From Pseudomonas sp. (lineage in GTDB: Bacteria; Pseudomonadota; Gammaproteobacteria; Pseudomonadales; Pseudomonadaceae): 64,000 bases of DNA. Under the pieces are notes generated by a model. That model was not told the DNA's origin. It saw only the letters and a program-made list of their open reading frames with translations, and did not search any database. This document shows positions 7,589-16,241 of this stretch, one piece after another. The stretch spans positions 1 through 64,000 of the forward strand of contig NZ_JAUYNT010000028.1 in NCBI RefSeq assembly GCF_030698175.1, written 5' to 3'. Position 1 is the first letter of the stretch; each line of letters opens with the position of its first letter. The translations under genes and the position numbers were made by a program.

Positions 7589-9205
7589 ATGAACAATTCG
7601 CACTGCTTTACCAACCTATCACCACTCACCTTCCTCGAAAGGGCTGGACGTTATCGGCCGGGAATGCCGGCTGTAGTCCTGTCAAATCGAACCGTGAGTT
7701 TTGGGGAGATGTTGCACCGGTCGCGGCGCATGGCAAGCATGCTCCGTAGCCTGGGCGTCTCCTCCGGAGATCGAGTTGGTTTGTTGGCACATAACTCGTT
7801 GCTATCAATCGAAGCTCACTACGGAATCCCGGCTACGGGGGCAATGATTGTCGCTTTCAACCCGTGGTTGCCCAGCAGCGATATTGCCAAGCAAATTACC
7901 TTCAGTGGCACTCAAGTCTTGCTGGTGAATACGGATACTTACCAGCAAGCCAGAAGAATCGTAAAGGGCACGAACTGTCGTACGGTACTTATCTTGGACG
8001 ATGGCAATGAGCCGCTCATCGTTGATCCAGAGACCTTCATCTTTGAATCGACCCAGAATCAGTTCGACTCTGACTTGGCTCTGGATCTATCGATCACTGA
8101 TGAAAACGCCGGCATTGCGATCAACTTCACCTCTGGAACCACAGGTGAGCCAAAAGGCGTGATGTACAGCCACAGAGCGGCCTACCTGCACGCAATGGGG
8201 CAGACCGCAATGCTTGGGCTAACCCGTAAGTCGAGGTATTTCTGGTCACTACCGATGTTCCACGTCAATGGTTGGGGCCATATGTGGGCTGCTGTCGCAG
8301 CATCAGCACCACAGGTGGTTGATATCGCCTCAGCTGGACTAGATTACGAAGGTCTTGCTAAACGTGTTGCTGAAGCGGGAGCTACTCACATAGCAGGTGC
8401 ACCAAGAATACTGCGCCATATTATTGGCCCGGGGCACGAGGATAGTGTGCTCAATGGGCTCACAGTTCTGACCGGTGGATCGGCCCCCACGCCTGACTTG
8501 GTTAAATTTGCGATCAAACAAGGCGTAGACCTTATCCACCAGTACGGATTAAGCGAAACATGTGGCCCCTTTGTCGTCTGCGAGCCTGCGGACGAATGGG
8601 ATGACATCAGTCTTGATCAGCAGGCTGAGAAACGGCTCCGCCAAGGAATACCCGCTCTTCATGCCGGTGTGGGCTTACGCGTTGTTGATGACAACTTTGA
8701 CGACGTCGGATGGGATGGTCGTTCGCTTGGCGAGGTTGTCATGAGCGGGAACTCAGTAGCACTCGGATACTTCAACAACCCCGAGGCAACAGCCAAGGCC
8801 TTCAAACATGGGTGGTTCTGCAGCGGTGATATCGCTGTAATTCACCCAGATGGATACCTTGAGATAAAAGACCGAATCAAGGACCTCATTTTTGTTGAAA
8901 CCGCGTATGGATGGGAAAACATATCATCAATTGAAATCGAGAACGTGATAGCTCAATTTCCTGGTATTCGGGATATAGCTGTTGTCGGCAAACGTGGGGC
9001 TAACCCTGCAATCATTGCTTTCTACGAGAAGGACTCTGCAGCGCTAATCAACCAAGAGGATGTTTCAGCATTCTGTAGAAAAACTCTTCCGGAGTTTAAA
9101 GTGCCAGCCTTTTACTTTGAAACTACACTGCCTAAAACTGCGACTGGAAAAGTTAAGAAAAACGTATTGGAAGCAGAAATTCACAAGTTAATATCTGAAA
9201 TTTAA
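7589..9205 (+). CDS. AMP-forming acyl-CoA ligase / acyl-adenylating enzyme
   Basis: A 538-residue member of the ANL superfamily, activating a carboxylic acid as the acyl-adenylate. The P-loop TSGTTGEPKGV is at about residue 180. The motifs SLPMFHVNGW, TGGSAP and YGLSETCGP follow, with GWFCSGDIAVIHPDGYLEIKD at about 410. The catalytic lysine of the A10 motif is present in PKTATGKVKK near the C-terminus. The A8 hinge is odd: after DRIKD the family normally has six residues before ENIS, including GG, whereas here ten residues intervene with a single GW. It is the third gene of the cytochrome operon. It most resembles fatty or aryl acid ligases; the substrate is unknown. Confidence 0.85.
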   Translation: MNNSHCFTNLSPLTFLERAGRYRPGMPAVVLSNRTVSFGEMLHRSRRMASMLRSLGVSSGDRVGLLAHNSLLSIEAHYGIPATGAMIVAFNPWLPSSDIAKQITFSGTQVLLVNTDTYQQARRIVKGTNCRTVLILDDGNEPLIVDPETFIFESTQNQFDSDLALDLSITDENAGIAINFTSGTTGEPKGVMYSHRAAYLHAMGQTAMLGLTRKSRYFWSLPMFHVNGWGHMWAAVAASAPQVVDIASAGLDYEGLAKRVAEAGATHIAGAPRILRHIIGPGHEDSVLNGLTVLTGGSAPTPDLVKFAIKQGVDLIHQYGLSETCGPFVVCEPADEWDDISLDQQAEKRLRQGIPALHAGVGLRVVDDNFDDVGWDGRSLGEVVMSGNSVALGYFNNPEATAKAFKHGWFCSGDIAVIHPDGYLEIKDRIKDLIFVETAYGWENISSIEIENVIAQFPGIRDIAVVGKRGANPAIIAFYEKDSAALINQEDVSAFCRKTLPEFKVPAFYFETTLPKTATGKVKKNVLEAEIHKLISEI

Positions 9206-9330
9206 ACCGTCTGCAGGTTGGGAATTTTTGTTGAGCCATGACTTGGCACGTAAGTACCACGAGACTAGCGCTCAATCAACATATGTAATTATCTAACCCC
9301 ACAACAACAGCCTGAATCGTCCCGGATATC

Positions 9331-9465
9331 CTAGACATTTTCCAAGTTCAATAAATGTCGCTTCTCAAACTCTACCGGGGATAGCTGGTTGTTGAAACCG
9401 TGCCGGCGTTTCGGGTTGTAAAACATCTCGATGTAATCGAACACATCGGCCCGTGCATCCTGCAG
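9331..9465 (-). pseudogene. IS3-family transposase OrfB, C-terminal remnant
   Basis: Read on the minus strand, this stretch encodes DARADVFDYIEMFYNPKRRH followed by GFNNQLSPVEFEKRH and a stop. This is the conserved C-terminal end of IS3-group OrfB integrases. Nothing of the catalytic core upstream remains. The frame runs straight into a 7-bp tandem repeat, so the element is a decayed fragment. Confidence 0.8.
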
Positions 9466-9494
9466 TGTGCAGTGTGCAGTGTGCAGTGTGCAGT
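9461..9494. repeat. 7-bp tandem repeat (TGCAGTG)
   Basis: TGCAGTG is repeated in tandem almost five times, ending in TGCAGTA. It abuts the broken end of the IS3 remnant and may be a slippage or repair scar. Confidence 0.85.
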
Positions 9495-9681
9495 AGATTT
9501 TCCACTCTAGTTTATAGCCTGGAGGGGGTGTACTTATTGTTATATCTACTTACCTTGGATTTAAGTTTCATGCCGAGCAATATATTAAGAAAGTTAATAC
9601 CTAAAAGTAATGCAGCTAATAAGTAATTCTCTTTTGGTAATTCACCCTAAAATCAGCACTTGTCCGAAGTGGAATTTTCTT

Positions 9682-9945
9682 CTAATCCACAATCGCTGCT
9701 GTTAGTTTTCGTACCACCGGTAAAATCAACAGCAACGTCGGGAAGGCAGCAACCCATGAGAGACCCCATGCCCCCATCCAGATCCGGAAGAACTTGCTAG
9801 TAATCTCGACAGTACTCAGCGTACAAATTAACGACACAATGCACGTCATAAATATCGAAAGGATCAGCGGCATTACAAAACCGACGAATCTAGATGGAAC
9901 CTTAGGTAGCCCAAAAATGCTATGTGAAGTGGTCTTTGTTCGCAT
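9682..9945 (-). CDS. DUF2798-family small membrane protein
   Basis: An 87-residue protein with two hydrophobic helices, about residues 22–46 and 58–80. The pattern R-FVGFVMPLILSIFMTCIVS then WMGAWGLSWVAAFPTLLLILP is that of DUF2798, a two-helix inner membrane family of unknown function. It lies alone between the IS remnant and the glutathione transferase gene. Expression signals are weak and I cannot link it functionally to its neighbours. Confidence 0.75.
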   Translation of the reverse strand: MRTKTTSHSIFGLPKVPSRFVGFVMPLILSIFMTCIVSLICTLSTVEITSKFFRIWMGAWGLSWVAAFPTLLLILPVVRKLTAAIVD

Positions 9946-10036
9946 TCAAATCTCCAGATAATCAGTGTCGATTTTAGCAGCATAAAAGATATTGCTGCGC
10001 CGGCTCACGCAAACGGAAAGAACCAGTTTGAATAAA

Positions 10037-10723
10037 TCAACGTTTTAGCCTGGTGTTCTGTGGAAATAGTGCCTGCAAGGCCTCACTATCCATTTCTTTC
10101 TTGAGTGCCGTGCTGTTTGCCAATGCAGTTACTCGTGCAACCGCAGGGCGCTGGTTGATTTCATCAAACAACCGCTTCACATTGGGAAGCAAATTCCAGG
10201 CCTCGTCACCGAGGGCAAACGTCGCCGCTCGGCACCAGCCCCATAGAGCTATGTCGACAAAACTATAAGTAGTGCCAATCATATAAGTGCTCTTTGAAAG
10301 GCGCTCATCGAGGATCTTCCAATGCCTCCACGCCTCAAAGTCATATCGATTTATCGAGTACTCACACTTTTCTGGCGCGAAGTGCTTGAAGTGAATCGCC
10401 TGACCAGTGAACGGGCCGACTCCACTTGCGATGAACATTAGCCAAGAAAGTGCTTCGCCCCGTAATACGGCTGTGTTATCAGGCAGGAACAGACCAGTTT
10501 TTTCGGCCAAATACAACAGGATAGCGTTGCTATCGAAAATCGTCACATCGCCATCAATCAACGCAGGAACCTTCGCATTAGGGTTGATGCTTTTGTAATC
10601 AAGGGTATGTTGCTCACCTTTACGGGTATCAATCGGTACAGGTAAATAATCAAGACCGCTTTCTTCAAGGAATAGCGCGACCTTCATCGGATTTGGAGCG
10701 AGGTTATAATAGAAAGTTAACAT
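10037..10723 (-). CDS. glutathione S-transferase family protein
   Basis: A 228-residue protein with the thioredoxin-like N-terminal domain (residues 1–80) and an all-helical C-terminal domain. The cis-proline element NPNAKVPALIDGD and the glutathione-contacting IFDSNAILLYLAEKTG are typical of the bacterial Nu/YfcG-YghU type. It starts 35 bases after the aldolase stop, so the two are likely one transcript. In a region with a glyoxalase and redox enzymes it may conjugate, dehalogenate or reduce a reactive intermediate; this is inference. Confidence 0.85.
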   Translation of the reverse strand: MLTFYYNLAPNPMKVALFLEESGLDYLPVPIDTRKGEQHTLDYKSINPNAKVPALIDGDVTIFDSNAILLYLAEKTGLFLPDNTAVLRGEALSWLMFIASGVGPFTGQAIHFKHFAPEKCEYSINRYDFEAWRHWKILDERLSKSTYMIGTTYSFVDIALWGWCRAATFALGDEAWNLLPNVKRLFDEINQRPAVARVTALANSTALKKEMDSEALQALFPQNTRLKR

Positions 10724-10758
10724 TCTGCGACTCCTGCTTTACAGGGAATGATTGGTTA

Positions 10759-11532
10759 TCAGGACAAACAAGATGAATCCACACGAAGAGCCCGCCGCGC
10801 GTAATAAGAAAATGTCGCGTTGACACGGTTTTCCTGTAGTAGCCAGTCATGGGCCTCAGCGGCAGGTGTTGATTCGATAGGTACTATCTGTCCGGCGGAC
10901 ATAGCCATTAGCTGGAGTCGTGCGGCTCGCTCGAACTGCAGTGCAAGAATGCAAGCCTCCTCTACATTACGGGCGACAGTAACCAACCCATGATGACCCA
11001 GAAGTAGAGCCTTCTTGCTGCCCAGCGCCTTCGTGATTGTCTCTCCCTCAGAATTGCCGACTGGAATGCCATCCCATTTGGGCAGGAAATTGACCTCATC
11101 GAACAACACACAGCTATCCGTATGTCCTACGATAAGTGGCACCTCAAGCATGGAGAGCGCAGCGGTATAGATCGGATGGGTGTGGACGATACAATTGACA
11201 TCAGGTCTTGCCGCATAAATCCAGCTATGAAATCGGTTCGCAGGATTTGGCATGCCTTTGCCTGAAACCACGTTGAGTTCACTGGATACGGTTAACAGAT
11301 TGGAAACCGAAACCTCATCGAAGCCAACGCCCAAGCTTTGCGTAATGAACTCAGCATTATTCACTCGAGCACTGATCTGTCCAGATAAGCCACTGTCATG
11401 ACCAGCTTCAAATAAAATCCGACAGACAAGAGCGACCTTTTCGAGGAGACTCCAGTCGCAGCAGGAAATTTCAGTCGCCATTTTGGCTAATTCGAACTGC
11501 TTGATTTCATCTTTACTCAAAATCGACTCCAT
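10759..11532 (-). CDS. class II aldolase/adducin-family protein
   Basis: A 257-residue enzyme of the fuculose-phosphate aldolase type. Zinc-ligand histidines are visible in CIVHTHPIYTAAL and in LLGHHGLVTV. I chose the internal ATG at 11532 rather than the one at 11559 because GAGG lies 6 bases before it. Members carry out retro-aldol cleavage or decarboxylation, and several act in secondary metabolism and aromatic degradation. It heads a probable two-gene unit with the glutathione transferase. No operator copy lies directly upstream, only the terminator of the antiporter gene. Confidence 0.85.
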   Translation of the reverse strand: MESILSKDEIKQFELAKMATEISCCDWSLLEKVALVCRILFEAGHDSGLSGQISARVNNAEFITQSLGVGFDEVSVSNLLTVSSELNVVSGKGMPNPANRFHSWIYAARPDVNCIVHTHPIYTAALSMLEVPLIVGHTDSCVLFDEVNFLPKWDGIPVGNSEGETITKALGSKKALLLGHHGLVTVARNVEEACILALQFERAARLQLMAMSAGQIVPIESTPAAEAHDWLLQENRVNATFSYYARRALRVDSSCLS

Positions 11533-11605
11533 CACTACCTCGTTTTGTCTCACACGCATCTGAATTCATTGCGCAATACATAGAGAAAATCTCGGGAACA
11601 AACAA

Positions 11606-11635
11606 GGCCGTATCTATTATCTTAATAGAACGGCC
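11606..11635 (-). terminator. terminator after the antiporter gene
   Basis: Arms GGCCGT/ACGGCC and TCTATTA/TAATAGA stack into one hairpin with a single bulged base and a 3-base loop. On the minus strand it is followed by TTGTTTGTT. It separates the antiporter from the aldolase. Confidence 0.75.
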
Positions 11636-11656
11636 CCATTCCTTAAAAGATAAACG

Positions 11657-12865
11657 TCACCCCAATTTCGCAACTAAGTTTGAATCTCTTGCGATCTTGG
11701 GGGCAACCATTGGCACTGTGAGCATTGTGCTCGCAACAGCCATGATCAACAGTGCAGTGAAGGTATCCGCCGTGATTATGTTCTTATCGAGAAGAACATT
11801 GGAGAAAATGATCATGATCAGTGCCTTGGTCTGCAGCAGCCATCCAATGACCGAAGCCTCCCCTTTTCCCCATCGCAGTATTTTCCCAGCGATACGAACG
11901 CCCAGTAGTTTTCCGGATACCGAAGCAATCAGGAGAATCGCTGAAACGAGGAATACAGACATACCACCAACGCCCCAGTGAGTTTTCAGCCCAGTACTGA
12001 GGAAGAAAACCGGCATGATGATTAGTAAGACGTTGTGACGCAGGAAGTCCATACGCTTTTGATCGAACATGTGTGCATCAATCACCGCGCCGGCCATGAA
12101 AGCTCCTACCATGTAGTGCAATCCTGACCAGTCCGCGGCGAGGGCAACAGCTACCAGCCACATAAGGGAGAAGTACCAACGGTCCGTCTCCTGCATAGAT
12201 GCCAGAAACTTACGGAACCCCCAAGCAACAACAGCGAAAGTACTAAGAAACATAGCCTGACGACCAATACGCTCCCAGTCGAGTAGTACTACAGCCAAGA
12301 CGGCCCAAATCAGTATGTCGTCCAGACTGGCGTAGCGCATAATGCGCTGGCCAATCGGCTCTCGAAGCAAATCGAGCTTTTCTAGTAGCAGAATCAGGAT
12401 GGGCAATGCAGTTACTGCACAAGACATACCAATCCCAACGACGAACTGCCAATCCTTTGCTCCCGAACCAATCCAGCCTGAATACTGGAGCAGTAGCAGC
12501 CCAACACCACAACCAAATATAAGCGGCGTGCCCAGAGCGAAACCTGCGGTAATGCCACTTTCGCGACGATATTGCCAAGCCTTCGTTAAGTCCAACTCTA
12601 GACCCGCTATGAAGACAAACAGCATAACTGCCCACCAGGCAATTCCATTCAGGCTCTGAAGGATGGTTGGACTAAAAACAAAATTGTAATACTCCGGAAA
12701 ATGCGCGCCAAGAAGGCCAGGTCCCAGCAAAATCCCCATCACAATCTGCACAACAACCATTGGGGCAAAATAATCAGTTTTAAGGTATCGCCAAACTAGA
12801 AAGGGTAAACTTAGGATGATAAGCATCGCTATTAAGAATATTTCTGTTGTTCCCATTGTTTGCAT
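11657..12865 (-). CDS. CPA2-type cation/proton antiporter
   Basis: A 402-residue inner membrane protein with about 11–12 hydrophobic helices across its whole length and no C-terminal TrkA-N domain. Features of the Na+/H+ exchanger fold are the helix with FIAGLELDLTKAW, the charged SLDDILIWAVLAVV and the segment GAFMAGAVIDAHMFDQKR. It probably exchanges monovalent cations for protons. In this context it could protect against, or move, an acidic or charged product, but its substrate cannot be inferred from sequence. It lies 125 bases after the flavin reductase on the same strand, with its own terminator. Confidence 0.85.
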   Translation of the reverse strand: MQTMGTTEIFLIAMLIILSLPFLVWRYLKTDYFAPMVVVQIVMGILLGPGLLGAHFPEYYNFVFSPTILQSLNGIAWWAVMLFVFIAGLELDLTKAWQYRRESGITAGFALGTPLIFGCGVGLLLLQYSGWIGSGAKDWQFVVGIGMSCAVTALPILILLLEKLDLLREPIGQRIMRYASLDDILIWAVLAVVLLDWERIGRQAMFLSTFAVVAWGFRKFLASMQETDRWYFSLMWLVAVALAADWSGLHYMVGAFMAGAVIDAHMFDQKRMDFLRHNVLLIIMPVFFLSTGLKTHWGVGGMSVFLVSAILLIASVSGKLLGVRIAGKILRWGKGEASVIGWLLQTKALIMIIFSNVLLDKNIITADTFTALLIMAVASTMLTVPMVAPKIARDSNLVAKLG

Positions 12866-12990
12866 GATCTATACATCCTTATAGTTAATTAGTCGACAAT
12901 TGTAGAAAGCATGGCTCAGATACAGGCTGAATATTTTCCCACAGAAGATATAACGTCACCATTAGTGACGAACACCTTCACTGTCAAAGC

Positions 12991-13473
12991 CTATATCAAC
13001 AAGAGCGAACGATAGTTTCCTTCGAAGAAAACTAAAGGCTCATTTTGCTCTCCGCTTACAAATCGATCTACGCTGCTAACGAAGATGTCGTGATCGCCAG
13101 CTTCGTATTTCTGCCACGGCCTACATTCGAAGTGCGCAATCGAACCTCGAATAAACGGAACACCATTCGCTGAAGTTTCATAGTCAGCCTCGCCCAGAAA
13201 ATGATCTCCAGGTTTTGCATATTGACGTGAAATTTCAAGTTGATTTTCCGAAAGGACGCTGATTGAAAATTCTCGTAAATCCGAGAAAAGTCTATATGCA
13301 ATGCACTCCTTCCTCAGGCTCCACTGAACTAACGATGGAGACAACGACGCCGAGGAAAACGAATTAATCGTCATCCCGATTGGTTTCCTGTGTTCGCCTA
13401 CAGCTGCTACGACACAGACCCCTGTTGCAAATCGACCCAGCAGATTCCGAAACAACCGCTGATCTTGAGACAT
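12991..13473 (-). CDS. flavin reductase (NAD(P)H:FMN/FAD oxidoreductase)
   Basis: A 160-residue flavin reductase-like split-barrel protein. FRNLLGRFATGVCVVAAVGE at the N-terminus and MTINSFSSASLSPSLVQWSL are the typical flavin-binding segments, and the C-terminal GDHDIFVSSVDRF is also characteristic. The internal ATG is preferred because GGAAGAG lies 6 bases before it. It follows the halogenase-like gene by 71 bases on the same strand. Two-component flavin-dependent halogenases and monooxygenases need such a partner to supply FADH2, so the pairing supports both assignments. Confidence 0.88.
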   Translation of the reverse strand: MSQDQRLFRNLLGRFATGVCVVAAVGEHRKPIGMTINSFSSASLSPSLVQWSLRKECIAYRLFSDLREFSISVLSENQLEISRQYAKPGDHFLGEADYETSANGVPFIRGSIAHFECRPWQKYEAGDHDIFVSSVDRFVSGEQNEPLVFFEGNYRSLLLI

Positions 13474-13544
13474 GTCGCTCTTCCCATATTTGAAGTTGAT
13501 GGCCAAATAATCGACCGCATTGAAAATGAGGCCGATTCGAGAAA

Positions 13545-15080
13545 TTAGCTGACAGCCAGTCCGACCTTGGCTCGAATCTTTGTTTCGTCCATGACTCGGC
13601 GAGGATGAACACCGTGCATTTCAGGACGTCCGAAACCACGAAAATTGTAAGGCGCCATATCTTCACGAATGAAAATATTCAGAGCGTCAATTTCAGTTTC
13701 GGGAACAGCATCGAGCGTTGAGTACTCGATTACTTTCGAATACACAGCATCAAATTTCTCGACAAATGCAGGGTCGCCAGCACTCAGAAGCAGGAAGTCC
13801 ATATCCATACCTCGGTAAATTCCGCCATGCTCTAGGTAGTGTTCAGAGCCCATAAAGCACAGGAAGCCGTAGTGCTTGAAAACATCGAAGTGTTTGAAGC
13901 TCTTGTATATGCCATGGACCATCTTGGACACATGATTGAACTCTTTCTTCAGAGCTTCTTCATAGTTAATCAGAACGTTGCGTTCAAACCGACGTTTTGG
14001 GAAAACATCGTTGTGAAGTATCTCCGCAAGACGATGAATCGCTATGAATGAAACAGCTAGTCCGGTACTGAACCAGGCATCTAAGCCATACGCGGAGGCT
14101 GGCAACATCGCCCAACGATCGCCAACCATTTGTTCGTTGAGGAACTGAAGACGTCCTGTCTTGACGAACGGCCTTACAACTTCGCGCCCCTTCAAAAGCT
14201 CATGAACGATTGGGTATCGACTCACGATCTCCCAGAACTCTTCAGAAGCATCCTTGGTGTTCATAGGGAACAGGTCCATATCGAGATTGATCCCGACACT
14301 GGTGACCCCATCATCAAATGGAATGAACCAAAGCCAACCACCTTCAAAGCAATGATGCTGGGTTGCACGGCAACGCGGAACTGGAGATCTGTCTACGAAA
14401 GAAGGACTCGCCTTCAGAACCTCCTCGAAGTCTCCGATATCACGGAAGTGAGTGAAGATACTCCGGCTCTTAAGAGGGGTAGCCAGTTGGTCACCCTGTA
14501 TTTTCAGATTGAACTTGTTACCGATTATCGAATTGAAACCAGTTCCATCGATCACGAAGTCACAGAAAAAATCCAGAGGTTGCTGATTTCGCAGGCATTT
14601 GATGGATACTCCATCATCGCTGAACTCGATATCTTCAACACTTGTGTGATCTAGATAGGTGACACCGTAGCGCTGAGAGACATCAACGAAATACTTATCT
14701 GAGTCCGCGCGGAAATATTGGACATCGATCTCCGGTGTTTGCACGATGACTTCAGGTACAGTGCCAAACTGATCTGGCGTGACCTGACCAGCCTTATGCA
14801 CAAAGTAGTGGAACAGCTCTTTAGGCCCGCAAAGCATTGCGTTGCCCGATTTTTTTATTTTGTCGTAGGTCGAAAGCTCGTCGAACTCCGGAATCCCATA
14901 GGCTTCGCCCAGGTAACGGATTTTTTTGCTCATCAGAGGCGTTGCTGACTCACCAATTGCGAATCGGGGGTGACTCCCTCGCTCCAGCATCAGCACTGTG
15001 TATCCAAGCTTCGCCAGAACCGTTGCACAGGCACTTCCACCCATGCCGCTTCCAATCACCGCTATATCGTACTTCTCCAT
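13545..15080 (-). CDS. flavin-dependent halogenase-like oxidoreductase
   Basis: A 511-residue FAD enzyme. The dinucleotide-binding GSGMGGS lies at residues 10–16. GESATP at about 43 is the second FAD contact of halogenases. The diagnostic tryptophan motif W-L-W-F-I-P occurs at 249–254 and fits WxWxIP of flavin-dependent halogenases. A cluster of lysines at 74–77 lies near where the catalytic Lys is expected, but I cannot align it with certainty. Start 15080 is chosen for AAAGGA upstream; an ATG at 15101 is possible. The flavin reductase follows directly. Substrate unknown; the GES signature is shared with phenol/pyrrole-type halogenases acting on carrier-bound substrates. A non-halogenating monooxygenase remains possible. 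Confidence 0.75.
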   Translation of the reverse strand: MEKYDIAVIGSGMGGSACATVLAKLGYTVLMLERGSHPRFAIGESATPLMSKKIRYLGEAYGIPEFDELSTYDKIKKSGNAMLCGPKELFHYFVHKAGQVTPDQFGTVPEVIVQTPEIDVQYFRADSDKYFVDVSQRYGVTYLDHTSVEDIEFSDDGVSIKCLRNQQPLDFFCDFVIDGTGFNSIIGNKFNLKIQGDQLATPLKSRSIFTHFRDIGDFEEVLKASPSFVDRSPVPRCRATQHHCFEGGWLWFIPFDDGVTSVGINLDMDLFPMNTKDASEEFWEIVSRYPIVHELLKGREVVRPFVKTGRLQFLNEQMVGDRWAMLPASAYGLDAWFSTGLAVSFIAIHRLAEILHNDVFPKRRFERNVLINYEEALKKEFNHVSKMVHGIYKSFKHFDVFKHYGFLCFMGSEHYLEHGGIYRGMDMDFLLLSAGDPAFVEKFDAVYSKVIEYSTLDAVPETEIDALNIFIREDMAPYNFRGFGRPEMHGVHPRRVMDETKIRAKVGLAVS

Positions 15081-15145
15081 ACCACGAATCCTTTCTTTCA
15101 TGAGCCTTTGAGGTCTTTTTGAAGTCCAGGCTGATTAAGAGAATT

Positions 15146-15178
15146 GTCTGTCGAGGGCCAATATCAGCCTCAACAGAC
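15146..15178 (-). terminator. imperfect hairpin between the HDO and halogenase genes
   Basis: GTCTGTCGAGG pairs with CCTCAACAGAC with one mismatch around an 11-base loop. There is only a weak T-rich tail on the minus strand, so it may be an attenuator or processing site rather than a strong terminator. Confidence 0.35.
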
Positions 15179-15212
15179 GCCTCCCTATCGGATGCCCTAA
15201 CCAGGGAACGCT

Positions 15213-16241
15213 TTATGCTGGGACGGCAACGCTTTGCGGACGGGATTGTTTCTCAAGTTCCAATTTCAGGTTGTTGTTCCGCCGGCGCTTCATGATGCCG
15301 TTAAGGATGCCGTCATAGACGCCAGCGCGAGCATCCAGCATGCGAATGGCTGCGATGTAGACTTTCTCGAAATCGTCTCGGGTATTGATGTGTGGCAGGC
15401 CCGCTGCAAACCAACCGTCGCCATGAGCTTCGTCCAGCTCGCAATGCACCACAAAGAAATTCACCATCGTCTCGCTCAAGCCACAGCGACGGAGGTGTGC
15501 CAAGATGCGGCGCTGCTGAGCGGGGATTGTAAGTTCGAGCGCGCCCATACCACCCAGGCCATATTGCAGCCCATCAGCGAACCAGCACAGGCTCATCTTG
15601 GTGTTCAACAGATTGAAAGTTTCTGGATTCCAGTCTTCTTCTTTAGCACCACCGTAATGCTTCATGAGCGGTTCGAAGAGATTCGGATGTGCTTGCGAGA
15701 AGTCGCCTTGGCCGAACTCGTCATGCAGATTCTCGTAAAGTTCCTCACGCATTTCGAATGGGACGAACAGGCTGTAGGCCGCTACATGTAGGTGGAAACG
15801 CTGCATATTTACTCGGTAGTTCGACAAAAAGTAACGAACTTCTTCATTGCTAAGATCGTCATTATCGAACAGGTAAAACAGCTCATGACTGTTTACACGA
15901 TGCTCATTGATATGGCCTTTTAGCCAATCAACAAACACTTCAGCCGTTGTGAGATGCTCTGGAATTTGGACTTTTGGCAGATTCAGCTGCTCTGCCTGCT
16001 CGACAATATTACGGACCTTCCATTCCAACTCAGCTCGTGACGAACCCAGCGCAAAACCGTTGGTCATTAGGCGGGTGTTCAAACCAAAGATACTTTCTTG
16101 GAGAACCTGCCAGAGCGGAGAGCTCTTGCTAGAACAGGCTTCCTTGACGACATCCTCTAGGTTACCGAGGTGTCTAATCGACTTCAGCAAATCCACTTTA
16201 CTCTGCTGAGACATGTTGTGGTACGTGTTCGAACTTTGCAT
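15213..16241 (-). CDS. haem-oxygenase-like di-iron oxidase (HDO family)
   Basis: A 342-residue helical protein of the iron-containing redox enzyme group (haem-oxygenase-like fold, relatives UndA, BesC and SznF). Likely iron ligands are E120 in SHELFY, E170-x-x-H173 in ELYENLHDEFGQGD, and the acidic and histidine residues of H266-CELDEAHGDGW including H273. The start at 16241 is favoured by GGAGG 6 bases upstream; the frame extends further 5' but would run toward the operator palindrome. Members carry out N-oxygenation, oxidative decarboxylation or C–C cleavage of amino or fatty acids. It is transcribed toward the halogenase-like gene and headed by the strongest operator in the region. Confidence 0.8.
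   Translation of the reverse strand: MQSSNTYHNMSQQSKVDLLKSIRHLGNLEDVVKEACSSKSSPLWQVLQESIFGLNTRLMTNGFALGSSRAELEWKVRNIVEQAEQLNLPKVQIPEHLTTAEVFVDWLKGHINEHRVNSHELFYLFDNDDLSNEEVRYFLSNYRVNMQRFHLHVAAYSLFVPFEMREELYENLHDEFGQGDFSQAHPNLFEPLMKHYGGAKEEDWNPETFNLLNTKMSLCWFADGLQYGLGGMGALELTIPAQQRRILAHLRRCGLSETMVNFFVVHCELDEAHGDGWFAAGLPHINTRDDFEKVYIAAIRMLDARAGVYDGILNGIMKRRRNNNLKLELEKQSRPQSVAVPA

Larger units (their letters stand above)
9206..9681. other. intergenic with IS3 remnant and short tandem repeat
   Basis: This gap between the ligase and the convergent DUF2798 gene holds the IS3-type remnant and the 7-bp repeat listed separately. The AT-rich remainder (about 9500–9680) shows no gene or clear terminator. 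Confidence 0.5.

Noticed and set aside
9461..9494. short tandem repeats as a CRISPR array
   Set aside because: The unit is 7 bp with no spacers and no cas genes are present.
14130..14654. 174-codon plus-strand frame
   Set aside because: It is antisense to the halogenase-like gene.
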